Assembly: GCF_000183135.1 (NCBI RefSeq)
Contig: NC_014734.1
Location: 1,922,001 to 1,986,000, forward strand
DNA from: Paludibacter propionicigenes WB4
Lineage (GTDB): Bacteria; Bacteroidota; Bacteroidia; Bacteroidales; Paludibacteraceae
Direction of reading: 5' to 3'
DNA: 64,000 nt
Below the pieces are notes generated by a model. That model was given only the letters and a program-made list of their open reading frames with translations. It was not told where the DNA came from and ran no database searches. The translations under genes and the position numbers were made by a program. Positions within the stretch are counted from its first letter, which is position 1. Each line of letters opens with the position of its first letter. Below, one piece after another: positions 28,201-37,100 of this stretch.

Positions 28201-29076
28201 GCTTTTTGCATAACGATGACTGTTTACAACATCGGCCACTGCATCACAGTCACCTGTCACATAGCCATCTAGTCCATAAGTTCTTTTAGCAATTGTATCA
28301 ACTAAAAATTTACTGGCCGACATAGGCACACCATTTACAGCACTGTAAGCTGTCATAATAGATGGCAATTTATCTTTTTGAATAAGCGTACGATATGGTG
28401 TAAGATAAAATTCTCTCATATCACGGTCGTCCATATTGGCACTTCCATTGTGACGATTAAATTCCGAATTGTTAGCAAAATAATGCTTGCCGCAGGGCAC
28501 TGTTTTCAGATAAGTAGGATCGTCGCCCATTAATCCCTGAACAAATCCACTACCAATCTGCGATACTAAAAATGGATCTTCTCCAAATGTTTCAGCAGTA
28601 CGACCCCACCTTGGATCACGCGCCGGTTCAATAACTGGCGACCAGTAGGTAAGTGTAAAAATCAAATCGTGGTTGAAACCGCGTGCTTCATCAGCCACAA
28701 CCGAAGTTTCGCGCTTGATCAAAGCCGGATCCCAGGTTGAACCCACAGCAACACTGTTAGGAAATGAAGTAGCAATCATGCCACTGTTGTTATTTCTACC
28801 CACTACTCCGTGTAAAGCTTCACCCCAAACATCGTATTTATTTACTCCAAGACGAGGAATTGGAGGCATAGTATTACCCAATTGGCTTTGTTTTTCTTCC
28901 AAAGTCATTCTTGAGACAAGATCGGCAGCTCTTTCCTTAAAAGAGTACGCAGTGTTTAAATAAATTGGTTTCTTATTATCTCTCGGAGGCATAAAGGCCA
29001 TCATCGGAAGAGTGCAAAGAAATAAAATTACTACTCTAGATTTTTTTAAATTCATGATTAAATATTTAAGGGTCAT
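25240..29076 (-). CDS. Multidomain GH3 beta-xylosidase-type enzyme with CBM6, Big2 and concanavalin-like modules
   Basis: 1278 residues, unusually long for GH3. Met8 (29055) may be the true start. Domains: GH3 barrel (about 40-345, nucleophile Asp276 in VTGDCD), GH3 C-terminal domain (about 375-765) interrupted by a CBM6-like insertion (about 475-600), Fn3-like domain (775-870), bacterial Ig-like group 2 (885-970), a linker domain, and a C-terminal concanavalin-like module (about 1055-1275, ending DVSFDYFHI). The last module resembles the C-terminal domain of the GH43 at 60034. Expected activity: release of xylose or arabinose from oligosaccharide ends in the periplasm. A Gly-rich loop occurs at residues 560-575. 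It lies between GH3 and GH2 genes in one operon. Confidence 0.93.
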   Translation of the reverse strand: MTLKYLIMNLKKSRVVILFLCTLPMMAFMPPRDNKKPIYLNTAYSFKERAADLVSRMTLEEKQSQLGNTMPPIPRLGVNKYDVWGEALHGVVGRNNNSGMIATSFPNSVAVGSTWDPALIKRETSVVADEARGFNHDLIFTLTYWSPVIEPARDPRWGRTAETFGEDPFLVSQIGSGFVQGLMGDDPTYLKTVPCGKHYFANNSEFNRHNGSANMDDRDMREFYLTPYRTLIQKDKLPSIMTAYSAVNGVPMSASKFLVDTIAKRTYGLDGYVTGDCDAVADVVNSHRYAKSKAEAAAMGLKTGVDSDCGGIYQTSALEALKQGLISEADMDKALVNIYTIRMRLGEFDPQNIVPYAGIKPSIINDPSHNDLALEIATKSPVLLKNNLVGKSGKKALPLNAGTIKKIAVLGPQADKVELGDYSGEADPKYKITPLEGIKNYIAQNNLNTEVVSKASGNTAKRTDFFTMVGFSTVTKAGVKDYDATKFDASASGLITSARFGSASVRGIKDGDWTSYNNVDITNVDSMRFNMTVSPDGGVIEVRVGSKTGNILASQKIAGSPQAGGMGGFGGGRSKIIPVKINTLGITGPQTIVLVYRESEVPATDKETLDMAASADVAVVFVGTDQTTGREESDRFAITLPGNQNELIKSIAAVNPNTIVVIQGMGMVEVEQFKNNPNVAGIIFTGYNGQAQGTAMAKVLFGDVNPGGKTSLTWYKSINDLPALTDYTLRGGAGKNGRTYMYFNKDVSYEFGYGLSYTTFAYSNFNISKTSITPNDKVTVTVDVKNTGTVDGDEVVQIYVKTPDSPASLERPIKRLKGFKRVAIPAGQTKTVSIEVDCADLWFWDIKGKKITFDQGKYVFEIGASSKDIKGQLEATMSGSFKPVLKTVVLDCDKVVLRPGNTVTTSVTASMSDDSFINIKDAKVTYKSNNPLVATIDESGKVTATGVGAALIFVDVTVNGKTVSNSCPVKVMPDLTPKLITIDGKNIDGFSKDVKSYSYLLKNNAKAPVVKASAMVKDVTVDIEQAKTVPGTTVVKYVDNITQEKNIYYFNFDIQSVSDEFNASTLGKPWEWVRENKSTYSLTKNSGSLTITSEKGDVSENSNNAKNLLLQSANNDWTIDTKLTCSRIPSQPENAGILVYENDDNFVKLMLRAVTKTTRSGRGTEEQPGTLDFIIEENGIAKSMASFNLRKAITGSNSLILRLDKKGGIYTAYYSLDGEKFDKLGTASISLKDIKAGLMVCDGIIIQGMKSTFYFNPDTTKPSTPFDVSFDYFHINNK

Positions 29077-29096
29077 TATTTGTTATTAAAATAGAT

Positions 29097-31712
29097 TTAC
29101 AGGATTCTTACTTTGGCTGTTTTTAAATCTTTAGTCGCTGAACTGTTACCGTACAACACTTCATACTCACCCGGCACCACTTCCATTTTCACTGTATTTC
29201 GATTGAAAAATTCGAATGAATTATACGGTAAGTTGATAACAGCCTGCGCAGTCTTGCCCGCCGCTACTTCTACTCGCTGAAAGCCTTTTAAAGTCTTAAG
29301 CGGTCCATCAGTATCATTTACCATCCGAACATAAACCTGTACAATTTCAGTTCCGCTGCGCTTACCTTTATTTGAAACAGGAATCGTAAGCTCCACAGAT
29401 TGGTTGGATTTAATTTCGGGGTTGCTTAATTTAGCATTACCTATAGCAAAAGTGGTATAACTCAAACCAAAACCAAACGGAAACAACGGATCGGACATGT
29501 AACGATACGTGCGGCCTTTCATAGAATAATCTTCAAAATCAGACAACTGCTTCACGCTTTTATAAAAAGTGATCGGTAGTTTTCCCGATGGATTATAGTC
29601 GCCAAAGAGTACGTCTGCCACTGCCTGACCACCCGATTCACCACCATACCAAGCCTGGAGAATGGCATCGCAACTTTCAGTTTCTGGAATCAGAGCAATT
29701 GCCGAACCCGAGCAATTCACAAAAATCACTTGCTTTCCTGCTTCTTTCAAAGCCTTCAAACAATTTCGTTGTACTGCAGGAAGCTCAATATCGGTACGGT
29801 CACCACCTTTGAAACCAGGATATGAAACCGGCATTTCTTCTCCTTCTAATAATGTAGAAAGCCCTCCTACAAATACAACAACATCAACTCCCTTGAGCTT
29901 CTTTAGAAGATCACTATAATCAACATCTACTTCTTTCCCCAAGTTAAATTCTATATTAGCCTCCCAATTATTGAGTTGAGCATAGCGAATTTCAATCTTG
30001 TATTTCTTACCGCTCTCAACTTTATACGGAATTCGAGAAGGTAGTGTTCTCCAATTGTTATAGGTTACCAGAGATTCGCCATTGACAAACAATTCAAAAT
30101 ATCCGGTAGCTCCGCACTTGAACACAATTTCTTCTGTCTTGGGTGCCACAAATTCTGTTTCGTACTTTCCTGAGAATCCTTCAAGTCGAACACCGGTCGC
30201 AAATTCGTGTTGTCCGGCAGTGGTTAATTTGATTGGGTTTACAATTTGTTGTGTAGCTACAACATCACCTTTAAGATCTTTATTATTCCAATAACTTACT
30301 TTGAATCCTTTTTTTCCATCAATAGAACATTGCGGAAAATAGCTTTCGGTCACTTTATCTTCAACCAAATCACAGCCTTTCTCATAAAGAACTTTATTCG
30401 CTGAGAGTTTGGAGGTGATACCATCAAGAATCGTAATAGTTCTCACCGGAGTTCCGTTATAATTTCCCCATAACATGGGTTTATCGTTAGCATTTGGTCC
30501 AACTACAGCTATTTTCTTTGATTTACTAAGCGGAAGAATATTATTCTTATTCTGAAGCAGAGTCATCGATTTTAGCGCCATATCCAAAGCAAGTTTCCTA
30601 TGCTCTTCGTTATTTACTACTGACATAGGAATTTTAGACCATGGAACCAATGCATCATCGTCCATTTCGCCTAAGTCGAAACGACCAATCAGAACGTTCA
30701 GGAGATGTTTATTTATTTCAGCTTCCGTAATTAAGCCCTTGGCTACAGCATCAGGCAATTGTTTGTAAATGTGATTATCCCATTGACATTCAACATCTGT
30801 CCCGGCCCAAACTCCCTTAGATGCTGCGTGAACCGCATCGGATGAAACTTTGTGACTGGTATAAAAATCGGATACCGCACCACAATCTGCAACAACCATA
30901 TATTTATACCCCCATTCGTCTCTCAAAATGCGTTGAAGTAATTGCGTATTTCCACAGCAAGGCTCATCGTCCAATCGTTGATACGCACACATTACCTGAC
31001 GCACATCGGATTTTTGCACCAGGGATTTGAAAGCAGGAAGATAAGTTTCCCATAAATCTCGCGGATCGAGATTGTTGATGTTTAGAGAATGTCTACTCCA
31101 CTCAGGTCCTGAGTGAACGGCAAAATGCTTGGCACAAGCCAGTAGTTTTCTGTACTTGGCATCAGCCGGTCCTTGCAAACCTTTTACCACCGAAACCCCC
31201 ATGCGCGAAGTAAGATAGGGATCTTCTCCGTATGTTTCCTGACCACGTCCCCAACGAGGATCACGAAATATATTCACATTCGGAGTCCAAACCGAAAGAC
31301 TTAGAAAACGAGCGTTCTCTAATCCTTTCTTCGTAGCTTCGTTGTATTTTGCTCTGGCTTCATCCGAAACTGCATCAAAAATTTTATAGACCAGATTGTC
31401 ATCAAACGATGCCGCCATACCAACCGGTTCAGGGAAAACAGTCACATTACCATTATTGGCAAAGCCATGCAATGCTTCACTCCACCAGTTGAATTTTTTG
31501 ATACCCAAGCGGGGAACTGCATCGGAAATATCGCACATTAATGTTGCTTTTTCACTCAGCGTTAGGCGGGAAATTAAATCTTTAGCACGTTCTTCCGAAC
31601 TTAAATTAGGGTTCTTGTACGGCAATTGCTGAGCCCACGAACTTACTGAAAACAAAAGAGCGGCAATAACAAACAATCCACCCTTTAAGCTTAAATGTGT
31701 TGATTTTTTCAT
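29097..31712 (-). CDS. GH3 beta-xylosidase-type enzyme with PA14 insertion
   Basis: 871 residues, with a signal peptide (1-28, ending SWA before Gln-Gln). The GH3 barrel has nucleophile Asp276 in VVADCGAV. The C-terminal alpha/beta domain is split by a PA14 domain (about 468-600), as in many GH3 beta-glucosidases and xylosidases. The Fn3-like tail (about 770-870) is present. The FNWWSEALHG and WTPNVNIFRDPRWGRGQETYGEDP motifs are those of xylan-linked GH3 enzymes (bifunctional xylosidase/arabinofuranosidase group), so a xylosidase role is preferred. It is 22 bases downstream of GH97 and 20 bases upstream of the long GH3. Confidence 0.94.
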   Translation of the reverse strand: MKKSTHLSLKGGLFVIAALLFSVSSWAQQLPYKNPNLSSEERAKDLISRLTLSEKATLMCDISDAVPRLGIKKFNWWSEALHGFANNGNVTVFPEPVGMAASFDDNLVYKIFDAVSDEARAKYNEATKKGLENARFLSLSVWTPNVNIFRDPRWGRGQETYGEDPYLTSRMGVSVVKGLQGPADAKYRKLLACAKHFAVHSGPEWSRHSLNINNLDPRDLWETYLPAFKSLVQKSDVRQVMCAYQRLDDEPCCGNTQLLQRILRDEWGYKYMVVADCGAVSDFYTSHKVSSDAVHAASKGVWAGTDVECQWDNHIYKQLPDAVAKGLITEAEINKHLLNVLIGRFDLGEMDDDALVPWSKIPMSVVNNEEHRKLALDMALKSMTLLQNKNNILPLSKSKKIAVVGPNANDKPMLWGNYNGTPVRTITILDGITSKLSANKVLYEKGCDLVEDKVTESYFPQCSIDGKKGFKVSYWNNKDLKGDVVATQQIVNPIKLTTAGQHEFATGVRLEGFSGKYETEFVAPKTEEIVFKCGATGYFELFVNGESLVTYNNWRTLPSRIPYKVESGKKYKIEIRYAQLNNWEANIEFNLGKEVDVDYSDLLKKLKGVDVVVFVGGLSTLLEGEEMPVSYPGFKGGDRTDIELPAVQRNCLKALKEAGKQVIFVNCSGSAIALIPETESCDAILQAWYGGESGGQAVADVLFGDYNPSGKLPITFYKSVKQLSDFEDYSMKGRTYRYMSDPLFPFGFGLSYTTFAIGNAKLSNPEIKSNQSVELTIPVSNKGKRSGTEIVQVYVRMVNDTDGPLKTLKGFQRVEVAAGKTAQAVINLPYNSFEFFNRNTVKMEVVPGEYEVLYGNSSATKDLKTAKVRIL

Positions 31713-31734
31713 ACTTTATTTATGCAATTATTGA

Positions 31735-33660
31735 CTACAAAATTGGTTTAAGACATGCTACAAAACCACCTCTTCCTAATAATCTGACTTTTACGACACT
31801 TGATTTTTCAACTACCATATATTCTGTTACAAGCTTCTTATCGTGCTCGCCATCGGATATCAATGTCAGTTTGTATTTTACGTTTTCTGGCAGAAAATTA
31901 AAGCTTAGTGTCTTATTTTTAGGAAATCTTTCTGCACTTATACCTCCAATATACCATGCATTTCCTTTACTACGGGCAATAATCACGTCTTTTCCGGGAT
32001 AACCATCAAGGAGTTTGGTGTTATCCCAGGCATTGGGAACTTCTTTCAAAAATGTCTTTGCAGCATCGGGTAAATCCTGATAGCCTTCCGGACGATCAGC
32101 CATATGCTGAATACCGGATTCAAACACTACACTAAGTGCCAGTTCGTGTCCGTAAGAAGTAATATGCGGAAATTGCGAATTGGTAAAAGTTACCGGCGTA
32201 TAATCCATTGCACCCACTACATTTCGGGTAAAAGGTAAAATAGTGTTATGTTCAGGAGCTGTTGTGGTAAACTCAGGTCCGTTATTGTACCATTCGGCAC
32301 CACGTACGCCTTCGTATGTCATCAGGTGAGGATAAGTGCGCGCCCAACCGCGTGGAACCAGACAGCCATGGAAATATACCATCATATCAAATTTTGCGGC
32401 ATCTTCCAGAATATCGAGATAATATTGAATCATGCTTTGTTTTTCACTCTCGAAGAAATCAATTTTCACACCAGCAACACCAAGTTTCTTTAGTTTGGTG
32501 AACTCTTCAACACGGTTCTCGTGTGTCAACATTCGATCTTTAGGGGTGGAAGAAACCCATGTATGATTACCTCCCGAGTTATACCACATCAAGGGTTTCA
32601 GACCCAACGAGTGAATGTACTTTAAAGCATCCTCCAGTTTTCCACCATTGCCCATGGTATCCCATTCCCAGTCCAGCAAAGTATAAGGCCATCCCATTGA
32701 GGCGGCCAGATCGGCAAACTCACACACTTTTTTAAAATCTTTCGTACCATGATTGCTTGACCAGTAATTCCACGAAGCAATTCCCGGCTTAATCCAATCG
32801 GTTTTAGAAATAATTGAAGGAGTCGAAACATCATCCACCAAAGTAGATTCTACAATATCAGACAGACTCCCGATAATAACAACCCGCCAGGGCGATTTCC
32901 ACGGAAGCGTAATAGTCGGTTTTACTTCTCCCTGTCCTCTTCCGTTCCATTGATCGGGGAAAGTAAGTTTATATTTCGATTTTTCTGCAACATTAGAGAG
33001 CTTTGTTCCACAATAATTTTTATCCAAGTCGGCTTCATGAATCAAATACCAGCAGCCTTTATCGGGCGTATTGAAAAGCGCAGGATAACCCCAGTCCTGT
33101 TGAAGATTTCCATCTTTTGAGCTGGTATAAAGACCTTCATTGGCCGGATTAAACTTTTCCAACCATCTTTTAGTACTATCCGCCACACAATAAGTTGTGA
33201 GTTCGTCGTTTACAACAAAAGTCCCTCCTTTTTCAGGAAATTCATAGCGAAATGCCACCCCATCATTATATGCTCTGATAATCAGATTCAATTTTGATTT
33301 ACCCTGATTCTCAAATGACACTACGACTTCATTAGCGGAGTTTGTGCATTGCACACGTTTGCCATGTACAACAGAATAATGCTCATTTATCAAATTTGGT
33401 TTACTTGTCTTTAGGTACTTCAGGGCAGTTGAGAAAGATTGATCTGCTCTATCGAGACCTAATGTTATCTGTTGAAAAACCTCAGAGATTTTACCGTCAT
33501 TCGAATAATTCACTTTCAAATACCATCCGCCCACTTGAGTATTTGCGCTGTTACGGAGTTCTACTGATATTTTCTTATTCGGAGAAACAACACTCGCATT
33601 TTGAGAAAAAACGGCAAGCGTACTCATTAAAAAAAGGCCAACAATTGTCTTACATTTCAT
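31735..33660 (-). CDS. GH97 alpha-glycosidase, retaining (alpha-galactosidase-like) type
   Basis: 641 residues. The signal peptide ends VFS before Gln20. An N-terminal GH97 beta-supersandwich (about 22-280) is followed by the barrel (about 285-555) and a C-terminal beta domain. GH97 is split into inverting (SusB-like) and retaining types. Here Asp401 in VKIDFFES sits where the retaining type has its nucleophile, and a Glu in MTYEGVRGAEW is the likely acid/base. This favours alpha-galactosidase over alpha-glucosidase. It is the first gene of its operon, divergent from the HTCS regulator, so it is probably the most directly controlled gene. A palindromic element lies about 95-120 bases upstream of its start. 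Confidence 0.93.
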   Translation of the reverse strand: MKCKTIVGLFLMSTLAVFSQNASVVSPNKKISVELRNSANTQVGGWYLKVNYSNDGKISEVFQQITLGLDRADQSFSTALKYLKTSKPNLINEHYSVVHGKRVQCTNSANEVVVSFENQGKSKLNLIIRAYNDGVAFRYEFPEKGGTFVVNDELTTYCVADSTKRWLEKFNPANEGLYTSSKDGNLQQDWGYPALFNTPDKGCWYLIHEADLDKNYCGTKLSNVAEKSKYKLTFPDQWNGRGQGEVKPTITLPWKSPWRVVIIGSLSDIVESTLVDDVSTPSIISKTDWIKPGIASWNYWSSNHGTKDFKKVCEFADLAASMGWPYTLLDWEWDTMGNGGKLEDALKYIHSLGLKPLMWYNSGGNHTWVSSTPKDRMLTHENRVEEFTKLKKLGVAGVKIDFFESEKQSMIQYYLDILEDAAKFDMMVYFHGCLVPRGWARTYPHLMTYEGVRGAEWYNNGPEFTTTAPEHNTILPFTRNVVGAMDYTPVTFTNSQFPHITSYGHELALSVVFESGIQHMADRPEGYQDLPDAAKTFLKEVPNAWDNTKLLDGYPGKDVIIARSKGNAWYIGGISAERFPKNKTLSFNFLPENVKYKLTLISDGEHDKKLVTEYMVVEKSSVVKVRLLGRGGFVACLKPIL

Positions 33661-33683
33661 TAGATTATACTTTATTTTACTAT

Positions 33684-33708
33684 CACATTTAAAACTGCTT
33701 TTAATGTG
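33684..33708. promoter_or_regulatory. Inverted repeat in the GH97 leader
   Basis: CACATT..AAAA and TTTTAATGTG arms separated by a short loop. It lies 24-48 bases upstream of the GH97 start, so it is probably within the 5' untranslated region and could form an mRNA hairpin. No T-run follows in the minus direction. Confidence 0.4.
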
Positions 33709-33752
33709 AAATAGCCAAATTATTTCAATTTCATTAGTCCCTGCCGGTTTCT

Positions 33753-33777
33753 ATTGTCTTTAAACTATTAAGACAAT
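33753..33777. promoter_or_regulatory. Candidate operator: palindrome upstream of GH97
   Basis: Perfect 8-bp arms ATTGTCTT and AAGACAAT around a 9-base AT-rich centre. Arm spacing and position (93-117 bases before the GH97 start) suit a dimeric activator such as the AraC-type output domain of an HTCS. The assignment is by position and symmetry only. Confidence 0.35.
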
Positions 33778-34093
33778 GGTATTGCTTTTAGGTTCTCTAC
33801 ATTTTGGAACAAGAGAAAAAAATTACCCTAAACTTAATAAGACTGAGATTTCATCATTTGGATTAAAGCTGCACGAAAAAATAACACATTTAATCCCTTC
33901 TGCTCAAAAAGCTGTGGCTCTTATTGCACGATTATCATGTGTGATTTTGCGGCTAAATTAAAACATTACATTTTGCTACAAATATACTTTAGTTTTCCGG
34001 ATAAATTATAAAACATATGTTGTAAGAAGTATCGTTTTTGTTGAATTGTAAGTAAAGCTGAGAAAATAAATACTTAGCTATAATCATTTTTCG

Positions 34094-34101
34094 TACTTTT
34101 G
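34094..34101 (+). promoter_or_regulatory. Bacteroides-type -7 box for the HTCS gene
   Basis: TACTTTTG matches the Bacteroidota primary sigma factor -7 consensus TAnnTTTG, 19 bases before the ATG. This predicts a very short leader. No good -33 TTTG is seen at the expected distance, so the promoter may be weak or assisted. Confidence 0.5.
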
Positions 34102-34120
34102 CAACAAATATTTTTCACAA

Positions 34121-37100
34121 ATGAGAAATTCTCTATTAACCATCATTTTTTTGCTTTGTATTCACTGTGCTGCACAGGAACATTATGTTTTTTCGCCTAT
34201 CAACAGTAGCAACGGGCTTTCCGATAATCGTGTACGTTCTATCTGCCAATTGCCTGATGACAGAATGATAATCGTCACCGAAGGATTGATTAATATTTAT
34301 GATGGAGCCAACTTTAGATATATACACTACGACGATCGAAAAGCATATCTTTTAAAAGACTATTCAGGATGGCATCGTGTTTACATTGATAATGATCAAC
34401 GGTTGTGGGTTAAGAATCAACATAGACTTCTGATTTTTGATATCCGCAAAGAGTTGTTTATTCCAAATACTGATAGCGTGTTCGTTTCTCAGGGGATTAA
34501 AAGCCAGGTTAGCAATTTTTTCATGGATACAGAGCATAATTTCTGGTATACAACAGCAAATGATGAATTGATCTATAGAAATAACAACACATCACATACC
34601 TTCTTAAGCCATGTATCGAGGATAAACGGGAATTCTGATCGCTTATACGATTTAGTCGTATATAAAAAACAACTTTTTCTGTTCTATAAATCGGGACGAA
34701 TGGCCTGTTTCGATATGGTTACTCGTAAAAAGTTGTATGTTGAAGATCCATTCAACGGCAATAATATATACTCAAGTAATTTAGCCGTTATACCCTACAA
34801 GAATTATTTCTACCAAGTGCGTAATGGAAGTGGGATTGGATCATTGCTGCGATTCAATGTAAAGAACAGAAGGTGGGAGAATATCCTGAAGACCGATTAT
34901 TGGCTAAATACACTCACTCTTGACAACAAAGGTAATTGCTGGATTAGTTCTTTAATCGGGCTTTGGTCAATAGATAAAAACCTCCAGAACAAACGACTGA
35001 TCTCCCCTCTGCATTTAGTGGATGGACGCGTATTTGAAACCGAGATTAGCACTCAATACATTGACAACAAAGGAGGTATATGGGTTGGCTCTGTAGATAG
35101 AGGAGTATTGTACTATCACCCTGACAGGTTTAAGTTTCAAAATTTTGGACGTTCTTTATTCAAATTGCAGGAAATCAAGAAAATAAGCGTTCGATGTTTT
35201 GCTGAAAAAGACAATTATATTTTAGTCGGGACGCAGAATGGTTTGTTTCGAAAAGAAAAAGGATCTGCTTCATTGGAGCTATACAAAAGCATTCCTACCA
35301 ATTCTGTGTGCGAAATGCTTTTAAAGGACAGTAAACAACGCATTTGGCTGTGTACACAAAATAATGGTTTGTTTTGTATCGAAAATAACGTAATCAAACG
35401 CTTCAACACACCTAAATACTGCTTGTCCATTTACGAATCCTTTGATAACAAGCTTTACCTCTGTACTAACGACGGAGTGGGCTTACTCGATCCCTCAACT
35501 GGAGATTTCAAAAAGGCTAGTTACACATCGAAAAATTTACCTGATTATTCATACCAATTGACTTATTTGAAAAAGGATATGTTGCTTGGGTATTCTGACA
35601 ACGGTCTATTTTTATATAATACCCGGAAAAATAATATTACAATTCCAGATAAGAAAAACCCTTTACAACAGCACAATTGCCATCATTACCATTGCTTGTT
35701 TACAGATAGTCGGGGCTTGGTTTGGCTTGGAACTATGGATGGTCTTAACGTATATAATCCTACAAATAACAGCACGAAAAGTTTCTCCGAAAAAGATGGT
35801 TTAATCAACAATAGCATACGTTCTATCGTAGAAGATGATTTAGGAATGATTTGGGTTTCCACATCCAATGGAATTTCACGAATAGCAGTAAGCGAAAAAA
35901 ACGAATCATACCAGTACAGCTTTTATAATTACAACAAATTCGATGGAGTCATCGAAACCGAGTTCCTGCCGCGCTCAGTATTAAAAACATCTTACAACAG
36001 CCTAATATGGGGAGGATTGGATGGATTTAACGAGATAAATCTGGCAAAAATAAACAGCTATGAACAACCACTCTCAGTTCCGTTATTTACAAAGCTTCTT
36101 CTATCCGGCAAAGAAATCAGACAAAATGATTATTCTGATGGAAATATAATTTTAAAACAATCTATAAGTTCTACTTCGGAAATACACCTCAAACACTTTC
36201 AAAACTTTATTGGATTGGAGTTTTCAGCTCTCAATTATGTAAATCCTACGCAAACTTATTACCGTTACCAGCTGGAAGGAGCGGATGACGCATGGAATGA
36301 GATAAAAGCTGTCAATGGAGTTGGGTCTGCGAACTACACAAACTTGTCGCCCGGAACATACACGCTTAAAGTTTATGCTTCAAATGACAGGCACAATTGG
36401 GGAAAGAAGTATGCTGAGATAAAAATCGTCATCAGTCCTCCATTCTGGAAAACTATTTGGGCGTATATTTTCTATCTGCTGATAATTATCTATGTTCTAT
36501 ATTCCTCTGTTTCTTACTACATAAGACGGAACAGACATAAAATGGAGACGCTACAAAAAGAAGAACTTGACCAATTGAAGTATTCTTTTTTCACCAATAT
36601 TAGTCACGAATTGAGAACGCCGTTGACATTAATTTTGACGCCTCTTGATTCTATTCTGAAAAAAGTTGACGATGAATCATTAAAAAAACAACTCAATGGC
36701 ATCTACAGAAATGCTAACGAATTGCTTAAACTCGTAAACCAACTGCTGGATTTCCGTAAACTCGAGATGAAAGGTGAAACACTGGAACTGAGTTATTGCA
36801 GTATAAATGACTTTATCGAAGTAACAGCCTTTTCATTTCAGGAAATGGCGGCAAACAATGGTATAGAATTAGTTTCTGAATGCGAAGATGATAATATCTA
36901 CGCTTATGTTGATAAGGATAAAATGCAGAAAATTATCAACAATCTGCTGTCCAATGCAATCAAATTCACTCCGTCCGGAGGAAGAATACTGCTGAAAGCT
37001 ATGAAAGATACTGATGAGCAAATGTTCGTTATACAAGTTTCAGATACAGGAATAGGCATCCCCGAAGTTGATGTAAGCCAGATATTTGATCGTTTTTATC

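Larger units (their letters stand above)
33661..34120. other. Divergent regulatory region between GH97 operon and HTCS gene
   Basis: 460 bases without a convincing gene. It holds two inverted repeats (33684-33708 and 33753-33777) on the GH97 side and a -7-like box (34094-34101) on the HTCS side. Being the space between the regulator and the first operon it faces, it is the most probable site of HTCS control, though no binding site can be proven by reading. Confidence 0.5.

Noticed and set aside
33776-33961. 61-residue plus-strand open frame in the HTCS-GH97 intergenic region
   Set aside because: No family resemblance, no start context, lies in a regulatory region and overlaps the palindrome; probably chance.
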